Notes under the pieces: model-generated
Seen by the model: only the letters and a program-made list of their open reading frames with translations
Databases searched by the model: none
Told to the model about the DNA's origin: nothing
Program-made: the position numbers and the translations under genes
Shown: positions 8,154-16,374 of the stretch, in pieces
Layout: every line of letters starts with the position of its first letter
Position numbering within the stretch: position 1 is the first letter of the stretch
DNA from: Rhodothermales bacterium
Lineage (GTDB): Bacteria > Bacteroidota > Rhodothermia > Rhodothermales > JABDKH01
Assembly (NCBI GenBank): GCA_013002165.1
Contig: JABDKO010000138.1
Location: 1 to 44,545 of the forward strand
Direction of reading: 5' to 3'
DNA length: 44,545 bases

Positions 8154-9472
8154 TATGCCCAGTTGACGACCTCCGGAAACACCGTAATCAACAGCAGACC
8201 AATCAGCTGAATGATAATAAAGGGAATTACCCCCCGGTATATCTGTGCGGTTGTGACCTCGGGGGGTGCGACACCGCGAAGATAGAAGAGTGCGAATCCA
8301 AAGGGTGGAGTCAAGAAGGACGTCTGCAGGTTCATGCCTATCATCACGCCGAACCAGACCAGGTCTATTCCAAGCAGCATTGCGGCCGGCGCAAGCAAGG
8401 GCACAATGATGAACGCAATCTCGAAGAAATCGATAAAGAAGCCCAGCACAAAAATTGCCAGATTAGCGACTATCAACATTCCGACGACTCCACCGGGTAG
8501 ATTGGTCAGAATGTGCTCGATCCACAGGTCGCCGTTAAGTCCTCGGAAAACGAGCGCAAAGGCAGTTGAACCGACGAGCAGGAACATGACCATTGCTGTC
8601 AGTCGCGTGGTCTCGTCCATCGTGTCTTTCAAGCCCCGGAGCGACAGTCGACGATTTGCCGCTGCAAGGCCGATAGCCCCCAGTGCTCCCAGTGCTCCCG
8701 CCTCCGTCGGGGTTGCTACACCGGCAAAAATACTCCCTAGAACGACGAGAATGAGGATTAGCGGTGGCAGCATCACCAGCAGGACGCGCTTTCCCAGTGC
8801 TCCCGCGGATAGCGTTCTTTCACTCTTCGGGAGGGCGGGAGCCGCGTTTTTCCTAAAAAACGCCACCCCAATCGCATAAACGGCGTACAAAAGAGCCAGG
8901 ATGATTCCGGGGAGCAGCGAGCCTAGAAACAGGTCACCAACCGGTACTCCCAGCTGATCTGCCAGAACGACCAGCACGACCGACGGAGGGATGATCTGTC
9001 CCAGTGTCCCGGAAGCCGTAATGACACCAGCTGCCAATTCGTTGGAGTAACCATACTGGAGCATCACGGGAAGCGATATCAATCCCATGGCAACAACCGA
9101 TGCTCCCACAACACCTGTTGCTGCGGCAAGGAGTGCTCCCACGAAAACAACGGCCAGGGCAAGCCCGCCGCGCATCGGTCCGAATAGCATTCCAATCGTT
9201 TTAAGCAGGTCCTCCGCCAACTTCGATTTTTCCAGCATCGTCCCCATGAATATGAAAAATGGGATCGCCAGCAGGACGTAGTTGGACAGGATTCCGAATG
9301 TCCGGTCGGGAAGTGCAAACAGGAGATTCCATGAGAACATATCCATCTCGACGCCGACGAAGGCGAAAATGATGGCTGTCCCGCCGAGGGAAAAAGCGAC
9401 AGGATATCCTGAGAAAATCAGGACGAGTGCGGTACCGAACATTAATGGTGCAAGGACCTCCTGTCCACTCAT
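8150..9472 (-). CDS. dctM: TRAP transporter large permease (DctM/FcbT3 type)
   Basis: The 440-residue very hydrophobic protein, with about 12 membrane segments, is the large membrane subunit that carries substrate-translocating, sodium-coupled transport in TRAP systems. Visible hallmarks are GYPVAFSLGG near the start, ATGVVGASVVAMGLISLPVM with GITASGTLGQIIPPS-like VITASGTLGQIIPPS, GVATPTEAGALGALGA, and the C-terminal LGIDLVWFGVMIGMNLQTSFLTPPFG. The start ATG at 9472 overlaps the dctQ stop by 4 bases (ATGA), a typical coupled pair. The binding protein is not adjacent; the only dctP in the window is at 16375-17493. Confidence 0.95.
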   Translation of the reverse strand: MSGQEVLAPLMFGTALVLIFSGYPVAFSLGGTAIIFAFVGVEMDMFSWNLLFALPDRTFGILSNYVLLAIPFFIFMGTMLEKSKLAEDLLKTIGMLFGPMRGGLALAVVFVGALLAAATGVVGASVVAMGLISLPVMLQYGYSNELAAGVITASGTLGQIIPPSVVLVVLADQLGVPVGDLFLGSLLPGIILALLYAVYAIGVAFFRKNAAPALPKSERTLSAGALGKRVLLVMLPPLILILVVLGSIFAGVATPTEAGALGALGAIGLAAANRRLSLRGLKDTMDETTRLTAMVMFLLVGSTAFALVFRGLNGDLWIEHILTNLPGGVVGMLIVANLAIFVLGFFIDFFEIAFIIVPLLAPAAMLLGIDLVWFGVMIGMNLQTSFLTPPFGFALFYLRGVAPPEVTTAQIYRGVIPFIIIQLIGLLLITVFPEVVNWAY

Positions 9473-10026
9473 CCGGCATCCTCAGTATCGGGGAGAGGGT
9501 CGTCTTCTTTCAGGGTGAGCGTGGCAATGGAGCGAATCAGCACGGCCGTTCCCTGAATGATGAGCAAAATGAAAGCGATCGGGATGATCGTTCGAATCGG
9601 ATATCGGGGAAGGCCACCCGGGTCGGGTGACATCTCCATAACGGACCACGAGTTGACCACGGAGGGAACAGACTTCATGATCACAAGAACGCTGAACGGA
9701 ATTAGAAAGAGGACGGTGCCGAGCAGATCTATCCAGGCTTTTCCGCGCTCACCCAATCGACCGTAAAAAACGTCAACTCGAACATGAGCATCGCGCTGCA
9801 AGGTATACGCACCGGCAAGCAGAAAGACGATTCCGAAAAGGTACCACTGAAGTTCGATGTACGTATTTGAACTCAACCCGAGTCCGGTATACTTATCGAG
9901 ATATCGAACGATTGCGTTATAACTTCCGATGAGTACTGTCGCCAGTGTAAGCCACGAAACAATGCGTCCTGTTCCATTACTGAACCGGTCAATGGCATCT
10001 GCAAGTGAGACAAGTTTTTTCATCAT
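9469..10026 (-). CDS. dctQ: TRAP transporter small permease (DctQ/FcbT2 type)
   Basis: A 185-residue membrane protein with four predicted helices. It carries SSNTYIELQWYLFGIVFLL and the block DAHVRVDVFYGRLGERGKAWIDL, followed by SPDPGGLPRYPIRTIIPI. These motifs are those of the small permease of the mannitol/chloroaromatic/2-oxoacid subgroup (TakQ/FcbT2). DctQ pairs with DctM in the inner membrane and is needed for transport. AGGAA lies directly before two consecutive ATGs (10026 and 10023), and either may be used. It lies 28 bp after rarA on the same strand and is coupled to dctM. Confidence 0.92.
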   Translation of the reverse strand: MMKKLVSLADAIDRFSNGTGRIVSWLTLATVLIGSYNAIVRYLDKYTGLGLSSNTYIELQWYLFGIVFLLAGAYTLQRDAHVRVDVFYGRLGERGKAWIDLLGTVLFLIPFSVLVIMKSVPSVVNSWSVMEMSPDPGGLPRYPIRTIIPIAFILLIIQGTAVLIRSIATLTLKEDDPLPDTEDAG

Positions 10027-10054
10027 TTCCTGTACGTCTACATCATTCCTGAGC

Positions 10055-11431
10055 CTACTCTTCGGTACCGGGCTTAGTATACCTTTTTATTCGTTTTGAA
10101 AACTCCTCTTTTTCGTCGCGGGACTCCCAGTATTCGAGCCGCTCTCGAATCGTTCGTTCGTAGCCGACATCGGAAGGTTGATAAAAAAACGTTCCTTGCA
10201 TGGCGTCCGGTAGATACTGTTGCGGCACGTAGTGGTTGTGGTAAGCGTGCGGATACATGTAGCCCTCTCCATGGCCAAGGCCCTTACTGTCGCGATTGCC
10301 ATCCTTAAGCGGATTGGGAATATCTCCGGACTGTTCACTCGTGACATGACGTAGCGCGTCAAAGTATGAGAGTGTCGTATTGCTTTTTGGTGCTGTTGCG
10401 AGATAGAGGCAGCATTCGGCGAGATGAAATTGTCCTTCTGGCAGTCCGACATAATCGAATGCTCTTGCGCATGATTCAGCCACCATCAGTGCCCTGGGAT
10501 CTGCAAGACCAATATCTTCGGCGGCAAAAATCAGCATCCTTCGAAATATGTACCGGGGATTCTCACCGGCATAAACCATGCGGGACATCCAGTAGAGGGC
10601 GGCGTCCGGATCCGAGCCACGAAGGCTTTTGATAAAAGCTGAAATGGTATCAAAGTGGGCATCGCCTTCCTTATCGTATAAAACGGCTCGCTGCTGTATG
10701 CTATCCTCAGCTACATCAAGGGATATTTTTATCAGACCATCGGCTTGGGGTTCGGTCGTTTCAATTGCCAGTTCGAGTGCATTCAATAAAGATCTGGCAT
10801 CGCCGTTGGCAGTACTTACGAGATGATCCAGCGCCTCGTCAGTCAGCTCAACTTTCAGGTTTCCGTATCCCCTTCCAAAATCAGCCAGCACAAACTGTGC
10901 GACCCGGTGAAGGTCAGACTCGGACAACGATTTGAGTTCGAACACACGCGAGCGAGAGACCAGGGCCTTTATTACTTCGAAGTATGGATTTTCCGTCGTC
11001 GCTCCGATAAACGTAACAGTGCCGTTCTCTACATGCGGAAGAAGAGCGTCCTGTTGTGCCTTGTTGAAACGGTGAACTTCGTCTACAAATAGTATTGTTC
11101 TCCGCTGATGCAGTTTCAACTGCGACTTCGCCTCGTTGACTGCCTCGCGGATGTCCTTGATACCAGCGAGTACCGCGTTCAGTGATACGAAGCGGGCCGA
11201 TGTTGTGTTGGCAATAATCCGCGCAAGAGTCGTCTTTCCGGTACCGGGGGGACCAAATAGAATGACGGAGGTCAACCTGTCTGCCTCTATCGCCCGGCGA
11301 AGAAGTTTTCCATGACCAAGAATATGTTCCTGTCCGACGAATTCGTCGAGTGTCGCAGGGCGCATGCGATCTGCCAGAGGCGCACGTGCCGATCGTAAGG
11401 CTTCTCCCTGCTCGTCAAAAATGTCACTCAT
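10055..11431 (-). CDS. rarA: Replication-associated recombination protein A (RarA/MgsA), AAA+ ATPase
   Basis: This 458-residue clamp-loader-like ATPase acts at stalled replication forks. Domains seen are [19 protein letters not shown] (residues 21-39), Walker [10 protein letters not shown] (60-68), Walker [20 protein letters not shown] (about 113-131), the sensor-1 region [13 protein letters not shown], and an arginine-finger region [11 protein letters not shown]. The C-terminal RarA-specific part includes [22 protein letters not shown] and [19 protein letters not shown]. Length and order match the family. The ATG at 11431 is preceded by a G-rich stretch. The uracil-DNA glycosylase gene ends 30 bp upstream, so two genome-maintenance genes are adjacent. 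Confidence 0.97.
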   Translation of the reverse strand: MSDIFDEQGEALRSARAPLADRMRPATLDEFVGQEHILGHGKLLRRAIEADRLTSVILFGPPGTGKTTLARIIANTTSARFVSLNAVLAGIKDIREAVNEAKSQLKLHQRRTILFVDEVHRFNKAQQDALLPHVENGTVTFIGATTENPYFEVIKALVSRSRVFELKSLSESDLHRVAQFVLADFGRGYGNLKVELTDEALDHLVSTANGDARSLLNALELAIETTEPQADGLIKISLDVAEDSIQQRAVLYDKEGDAHFDTISAFIKSLRGSDPDAALYWMSRMVYAGENPRYIFRRMLIFAAEDIGLADPRALMVAESCARAFDYVGLPEGQFHLAECCLYLATAPKSNTTLSYFDALRHVTSEQSGDIPNPLKDGNRDSKGLGHGEGYMYPHAYHNHYVPQQYLPDAMQGTFFYQPSDVGYERTIRERLEYWESRDEKEEFSKRIKRYTKPGTEE

Positions 11432-11461
11432 CCCCGGGCACCATGTTTGCTCTTGCTAAGA

Positions 11462-12100
11462 CTACGCTTTTCTCGTTCTGAAAGCATCACGCATTCCCTT
11501 CTCGAAGGCTTTTGCTCCTCCCTGAGAAGGGTGACGGATATACTCAGCCTCTGCGCCAAGAATCGTGAGCTGTTTTTCCGCACGTCTACCCAGCGCAAGG
11601 ATTCTCGACGGTACACATATGTCAAGTACCAACCTGGTAATAACAGCACATTCTCGCAGTTCTGTGATGGTAGGTGTTCGTATCGAATCAGTCATACCTA
11701 CCTTGTGAGGGTGGAATGGGACCGCGTTCCAGGTAAAAAAACGTTCATGATGCGACTCCAGAACCCTCCAGAAAATGCCTGAGCTGTATTCCTTGCGTGG
11801 AGGTCCTTGTGTACAGATTGTTGCCTTGATTGGGAATTCTGATCGGCCAATTTCCTCTTCGGAAGTAATTGGTATTCCGGTAAACCGGCATCCCCAGGGC
11901 CCGGGAGCTTCCGCCAGTATCAGTGTTTGCCGTCGTCCGACGAACCGTTCCAGGTACGCTATCACATTTGAAAGTCGGATTGAAGGAGCATCTCCCACAT
12001 CGTACTGCGTGTAAGAGATGTACTGATTGAACAAGTCAGGGCGCGTATCAAACGACGATAAAGCGTCCTGAAGCGTTTCGAGCTTTTCGAAGTCAGGCAC
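11462..12100 (-). CDS. Uracil-DNA glycosylase superfamily protein
   Basis: With a GTG start at 12100 the product is 212 residues. It has UDG motif 1 as LAEAPGPWGCRFTGIPITSE (about residues 63-82), a WNAVPFHPH segment (about 124-132), and motif 2 as RHPSQGG with the catalytic-region H190. This variant of the family 4/5-like fold lacks the four iron-sulfur cysteines. It would remove uracil from DNA. I prefer GTG 12100 because it begins 2 bases after the channel stop codon. The ATG at 12181 would lie 79 bases inside the channel gene and translate its zinc-ribbon region out of frame. The order is channel, this gene, then rarA. Confidence 0.82.
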   Translation of the reverse strand: MPDFEKLETLQDALSSFDTRPDLFNQYISYTQYDVGDAPSIRLSNVIAYLERFVGRRQTLILAEAPGPWGCRFTGIPITSEEEIGRSEFPIKATICTQGPPRKEYSSGIFWRVLESHHERFFTWNAVPFHPHKVGMTDSIRTPTITELRECAVITRLVLDICVPSRILALGRRAEKQLTILGAEAEYIRHPSQGGAKAFEKGMRDAFRTRKA

Positions 12101-12102
12101 GG

Positions 12103-12951
12103 CTACACGGTCAGGTCCGGCATTGAAACTCCACAGTACTTGCAGAACAATGCATCTCGTGCATGTCCTCGGGTGTCGCACTCAGGACAGTGTCTGCCTG
12201 TGCCACCCTGCCGCCCGGTGGCAACCATCTCAGCGGTCACGATGCCAGTCGGGACCGCAATGATGCCATACCCCATGATCATCACAACGGATGCGAGCAT
12301 TTGACCGATGTCAGTCTGGGGGTATATGTCTCCATAGCCGACAGTTGTCAACGTAACGATGGCCCAGTAAATACTCTTTGGGATAGAGGTAAAGCCGTTC
12401 TCCGGGGTTTCGATCAGGTACATCAACGAGCCGAGAATGACGACCAGCGTCAGCACCGTAAAAAGAAACAAAGTGATTTTGTGGCGGCTTTGTCGAAGGG
12501 CGCGTACAAGGATGTCCGCCTCCGAGAGGAAGCGTGCCAGCTTTAAAACGCGAAAGACCCGAAGGATTCGTAAGAGGCGAATGACGATAAAGAACTGGGC
12601 TCCCGGTACGAACAGGCTGACGTACGTGGGTATTGTTGCCAACAAGTCGATGACACCGAAGAAACTCCGAGCATACTTGAGCGGACGATTGGCCGAGGTA
12701 AGGCGCAGTATGTATTCGATTGAAAAGAGAAGTGTAAAAACCCACTCCAGCGTCCATAGAGTGCCGGAAAACTGCGTACGGATAGCAACAACGCTCTCCA
12801 TCATCACAGTAACCACACTCAGCAGGATGACGATAATCAGCGCGACGTCAAACGCTTTTCCCAGCGGAGTGTCGGCTCCAAAAATTATCAGATTAGCACG
12901 CCCACGCCATCCGGGCAGATCAGCATATTGCGGGTCGATTCGCTCGCTCAT
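12103..12951 (-). CDS. Voltage-gated potassium channel (6TM ion transporter) with C-terminal zinc ribbon
   Basis: The 282-residue protein has six membrane segments. S4 is arginine-rich (RLLRILRVFRVLKLARF, about residues 125-141), and the K+ selectivity filter TLTTVGYGD lies at about 200-208 between the pore helix and S6. After S6 comes a short cytoplasmic tail with two CxxC knuckles (C255/C258 and C270/C273), which looks like a small zinc ribbon. This is a KvAP/Kch-type tetrameric channel of the inner membrane. The ATG at 12951 has GGAA six bases upstream; a TTG six bases further up is less likely. It is the first gene of the operon and divergent from citrate synthase. Confidence 0.93.
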   Translation of the reverse strand: MSERIDPQYADLPGWRGRANLIIFGADTPLGKAFDVALIIVILLSVVTVMMESVVAIRTQFSGTLWTLEWVFTLLFSIEYILRLTSANRPLKYARSFFGVIDLLATIPTYVSLFVPGAQFFIVIRLLRILRVFRVLKLARFLSEADILVRALRQSRHKITLFLFTVLTLVVILGSLMYLIETPENGFTSIPKSIYWAIVTLTTVGYGDIYPQTDIGQMLASVVMIMGYGIIAVPTGIVTAEMVATGRQGGTGRHCPECDTRGHARDALFCKYCGVSMPDLTV

Positions 12952-13127
12952 AATCAATTCCGTTGATTAGGTGGTAGAATCTACGAATTGAAGTGCGGGG
13001 ATGGAACGGCGGGGCATATGGGATGCCATGAAAGTACCGTGCGAACTGTTGCCTTTGAACCAGACAAGGTAGTTTGCAACTTGTCAACTTTGTATTTTGA
13101 GTACTTCTGAAAAGTCGATGGTAGATA
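12952..13127. promoter_or_regulatory. Divergent intergenic region, K+ channel operon / citrate synthase
   Basis: This 176-bp gap must hold the promoters of both divergent units. I see no convincing sigma-70 or Bacteroidota-type promoter. A small inverted repeat, GGCAT and ATGCC around an ATGGG spacer, lies near 13014-13028. Nothing else stands out. Confidence 0.3.
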
Positions 13128-14402
13128 ATGGATAGCGCTAAGTTAGAACTCGATGGCAACACGTATGAGCTGCCCGTTACGGTTGGAACGGAAGGCGAAG
13201 TCGGAGTAAATATTCGAAAGCTCAGGTCAGAAAGCGGTGCGGTGACGCTTGACACGGGCTATGGCAACACCGGTTCATGTGAGAGTGCTATTACTTTCAT
13301 TGACGGGGAAAAGGGTGTTCTTCGATATCGCGGTTACAGCATTGAATCCCTTGCCCAGAAGTCTTCATTCGTCGAGGTATGTTACCTGTTGATCTATGGA
13401 GAACTCCCGACGAGCGATCAGTTGGAGGTTTTCAGGCATAAGCTAACATATCATAGCTTGCTCCACGAGGACATGAAGAAGTTCTTCGAGGGCTATCCGC
13501 CGAGTGCACACCCCATGAGCGTACTGTCCGCGATGGTTTCATCGCTGGCTGCATACTATCCTGATTCAGACGATCCGAAGGTTCAGGAGCTGAATATCAT
13601 TCGTCTCATCGCGAAACTGAAAACGATCGCTGCCTTTTCGTACAAGAAGTCCATCGGGCACCCGTACATGTATCCTCGCAACGACCTGTCGTACGCTGCG
13701 GATTTCATGCATATGATGTTTGCAGTTCCGGCAGAGACATACGTCATGCCGGAGTTGTTGACTGCAGCACTGGACATCCTGCTGATCCTGCATGCAGATC
13801 ATGAACAGAACTGCAGTACATCGACCGTTCGAATGGTCGGCAGCAGTGGCGCTGATCTTTTTGCTTCAATCTCGGCAGGTATAAGTGCCCTTTCCGGTCC
13901 TCTGCATGGAAAAGCAAACCAGGAAGTGATTCTGATGCTGGAGCAGATTCTTCATGATGGCGGCGACTACAAGAAATACATTGCCAAGGCGAAGGATAAA
14001 GATGACCCGTTCAGGTTGATGGGATTCGGACACCGGGTCTACAAGAATTTCGATCCGCGCGCCCGTGTAATCAAGAAGAAGGCCGACGAGGTATTGTCCA
14101 AACTTGGTATCCAGGACCCGCTTCTGGATGTTGCCAAAGAATTGGAGCGCACTGCACTCGAAGATGATTATTTTGCAGAACGCAGACTATACCCCAACGT
14201 CGATTTCTATAGCGGTATTCTGTACAGGGCAATGGGTATTCCGACCAATATGTTCACAGTAATGTTTTCAATGGGAAGGATGCCTGGTTGGATTGCACAG
14301 TGGCTCGAGATGAAGAAGGATCCTGCCAATCGAATCCACAGACCGCGTCAGATATACACGGGCAGTCAGGTCAGGGAGTACAAGGAAATCAGCGAAAGGT
14401 AG
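13128..14402 (+). CDS. gltA: Citrate synthase
   Basis: This enzyme condenses acetyl-CoA and oxaloacetate to citrate. The 424-residue protein has the N-terminal beta-rich extension of the larger bacterial type (GVNIRKLRSESGAVTLDTGYGNTG). It then has the catalytic residues H260 in SGPLHGKAN, H302 in GFGHRVYKNFDPRA and D359 in YPNVDFYSGI. LHADHEQNCSTSTVR (about residues 221-235) is also present. Length and motif order are those of hexameric GltA. It stands alone between two minus-strand operons, both of which carry parts of a TRAP system. The convergent doxX gene follows after 77 bp, in which I see no clear terminator. Confidence 0.98.
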   Translation: MDSAKLELDGNTYELPVTVGTEGEVGVNIRKLRSESGAVTLDTGYGNTGSCESAITFIDGEKGVLRYRGYSIESLAQKSSFVEVCYLLIYGELPTSDQLEVFRHKLTYHSLLHEDMKKFFEGYPPSAHPMSVLSAMVSSLAAYYPDSDDPKVQELNIIRLIAKLKTIAAFSYKKSIGHPYMYPRNDLSYAADFMHMMFAVPAETYVMPELLTAALDILLILHADHEQNCSTSTVRMVGSSGADLFASISAGISALSGPLHGKANQEVILMLEQILHDGGDYKKYIAKAKDKDDPFRLMGFGHRVYKNFDPRARVIKKKADEVLSKLGIQDPLLDVAKELERTALEDDYFAERRLYPNVDFYSGILYRAMGIPTNMFTVMFSMGRMPGWIAQWLEMKKDPANRIHRPRQIYTGSQVREYKEISER

Positions 14403-14479
14403 CGTACCAACCGGGTTGCCGGGCTATCGTTCTATACTCTTTTCAACAGGAAAGAAATAGTCACGCTGGCGTCCAAAAA

Positions 14480-14944
14480 TCACGTGAGATTTTCAAAGGT
14501 CGGCAGTTGCTCATCTGAGCCCGAACTGTGAGCTCGTCGGAAAGGATGCATCGCAAAAATACCTGGCCCGCTGACAGCGAGTCCGAGTAGAACCGTGATC
14601 AAGAGAATTGACACGAATGCCGACTCAAGTCCTACGTATGCAGTTCCTGTCGTTGAGCTTACCTGATACAGTAAGGACGGAAGCATGGCAACAATTAGCA
14701 GAATTGTTCCAGTTCTAAACAATGCTCCGGTGACTATCATCAAACCGGCAAGTACCTCAACGACTGCAATCGTTAGTCCGGCTACCTCCGGGGTCACGTT
14801 GAGTCCTGTCTCGAAGATGAATGAACCATTCTGCGCCCAGACTTGCGAGCCGCCAGCGAGGTGGCTGAATGCCCTGAAAACAAGGATAGATCCACCTGTT
14901 CCCAGTCGTATTATGAGAAGACCGAGGTCCACAGCTTTGTTCAT
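14480..14944 (-). CDS. DoxX-like membrane protein
   Basis: A 154-residue protein with four predicted membrane helices and the DoxX-type beginning, LGLLIIRLGTGGSILVFRAFSHL (shown here only as LGLLIIRLGTGG and HL), then a GLxxxPExAGLTIAVVEVLAGLMIVTG middle. DoxX-family proteins are small membrane proteins linked to respiratory or redox roles, and their specific function here is unknown. The ATG at 14944 is used in preference to the GTG three bases upstream. It is the last gene of the minus-strand run SDR, dctP, DinB-like, hydrolase, doxX, 56 bp after the hydrolase. Its tail (about residues 135-154) is hydrophilic. Confidence 0.8.
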   Translation of the reverse strand: MNKAVDLGLLIIRLGTGGSILVFRAFSHLAGGSQVWAQNGSFIFETGLNVTPEVAGLTIAVVEVLAGLMIVTGALFRTGTILLIVAMLPSLLYQVSSTTGTAYVGLESAFVSILLITVLLGLAVSGPGIFAMHPFRRAHSSGSDEQLPTFENLT

Positions 14945-15000
14945 CACAATACCCGTCTTAGTGTCTGATGCCTAATTGTATATAATAACTCCGACAAGTG

Positions 15001-15771
15001 CTATGATGCCGACTTAGCTTCGTGGTGCACTAAAAGGTCATTAAGCACATCTGGTTCGATCTGGTGACCACCATCGAATGTAACAGGCCGGTGCGAGACA
15101 TCGTGCTTTTCGAGGGTTTGAAGCTCAGCACGAAAACGGTTTTCGGACATGTAGATATCACTCCTGCCGCATACAACAGACAACGATCGTCCTTGAAGAC
15201 GTGTCGACAGAGCCTTGAAATCAAGATCAGGCGGAATGCCGCCTCCCCATACTGCAAGCCCGTCCAGTCTCAGGGTTGAGTGTGTAAACCATCTGCACGC
15301 AGTAGCTGCGCCCTGGGAAAAACCAAGTACAAACACGCGCTGGTTTTCCTGTTGACGGACCTCGATTGTGACATTGTCCAGAAAAGAAATGTAGTCTTCT
15401 ATTTCATTCAAACGATCTTCGCTGGTCATCCAGTTCGCACCTATGGCTCCCTGACCTGCACGTATGTAGAATCGGGACAATCCCTCCGGAGCGACAATCC
15501 GTCGACTGTCATTCGCGACCGGACTGAAGTCTTCAATGAAAGCCCGTGCGAGTTGGCCGTACCCATGAAGCACTACCCAAATGTCACTCGCTTCGGTATG
15601 TGATTCGGAAGTATAGTACCGGGCCGTCCGCTCCGTGATGATACTGTGTTCGATGAAAGTCAAATCAGTATGTACCTGGTTCGTAATCGGTTGAGTATTC
15701 GAGCAAACTCTTACAAAGGTTCTTTTGTGCCCTGCTCGTCGTTTCCATGTGCCGGGGTACTGGAGGCTCAC
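15001..15771 (-). CDS. Alpha/beta hydrolase (phospholipase/carboxylesterase type)
   Basis: The fold is recognisable from WVVLHGYGQ (oxyanion region, about residues 66-74), the nucleophile elbow GFSQGAA (serine near 159), an acidic residue in VCGRSDIYM and the histidine in FDGGHQI. This arrangement fits the phospholipase/carboxylesterase (YpfH/EstB-like) group; the substrate is unknown. The start is uncertain. The GTG at 15771 gives 256 residues with a basic, poorly conserved first 35. A TTG at 15663 would begin just before the conserved part. It lies 21 bp after the DinB-like gene in the same operon. Confidence 0.8.
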   Translation of the reverse strand: MSLQYPGTWKRRAGHKRTFVRVCSNTQPITNQVHTDLTFIEHSIITERTARYYTSESHTEASDIWVVLHGYGQLARAFIEDFSPVANDSRRIVAPEGLSRFYIRAGQGAIGANWMTSEDRLNEIEDYISFLDNVTIEVRQQENQRVFVLGFSQGAATACRWFTHSTLRLDGLAVWGGGIPPDLDFKALSTRLQGRSLSVVCGRSDIYMSENRFRAELQTLEKHDVSHRPVTFDGGHQIEPDVLNDLLVHHEAKSAS

Positions 15772-15792
15772 AACCCTGATGCACCTGGATGT

Positions 15793-16365
15793 TCAGACTG
15801 TTTCAGACGTGAACGATTCATCAACTTCGGCAAGAATATCTCTAACGATCTTGATGTGATGCAGCGAGTGAACGTGCATAAATCTAATCCATACTGGAGC
15901 TGGCAGGATACCGAAGTAGGGGTGCTCAAATCCCTCTCGAATGGCGGCGATACTGTCGAGATGCTCACCAATTTTGTGAAGCCTGCCGTTGACCTCCTCA
16001 AAAAGAAGTCGAACTGAGTCGAGATTAGACTCCGGATCGGGCCTGTATTGATCCGGTGCATCGGCCTTCCCTCGTGGAATGACTCCTCTGCCGAGGAGTA
16101 TCAGACCAAGTCGATTAATGTTTCCCGAGCGGCTTGCTCCGGTGCCTGAGGTCGCTATTGCGAGCAGACCCGAGGTGACCATTTTGTTTGCCAGGCAGAC
16201 ATGTTCAATCTGCATACAAACTGACCAATCCGAAACACTGGCAGCACGTGTCGTGAGTAATCCGGGTTCCATATCGAGGATGACCCTCATCTCTTCGTGC
16301 AACGTACTCACAATCGAGTACTCGGCATACACATCGACCTCAAGATCCTGCTGGTCTTCGCTCAT
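15793..16365 (-). CDS. DinB-like four-helix protein (DUF1569-type)
   Basis: The 190-residue protein is mainly helical. It carries SDWSVCMQIEHVCLANKMV (about residues 44-62), HPYFGILPAPVWIRFMHVH and SLHHIKIVRDIL near the C terminus. The three separated histidines, one in IEHV and two in HVHSLHH, match the metal-binding pattern of the DinB/DUF1569 superfamily. Members include thiol-dependent metalloenzymes, but the reaction here is unknown. The start is ATG 16365; TTG 16368 is the longer option. It begins 9 bases after the dctP stop and is followed after 21 bases by the hydrolase gene, so the three are probably one transcript. Confidence 0.75.
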   Translation of the reverse strand: MSEDQQDLEVDVYAEYSIVSTLHEEMRVILDMEPGLLTTRAASVSDWSVCMQIEHVCLANKMVTSGLLAIATSGTGASRSGNINRLGLILLGRGVIPRGKADAPDQYRPDPESNLDSVRLLFEEVNGRLHKIGEHLDSIAAIREGFEHPYFGILPAPVWIRFMHVHSLHHIKIVRDILAEVDESFTSETV

Positions 16366-16374
16366 CAATGCACG

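Noticed and set aside
8334-8879. 181-codon plus-strand frame, rich in Ser/Arg/Pro
   Set aside because: It is the complement of dctM membrane segments, with a typical shadow composition.
12437-12970. 177-codon plus-strand frame
   Set aside because: It is antisense to the K+ channel, including its S4 and pore, and is highly basic as expected of a shadow.
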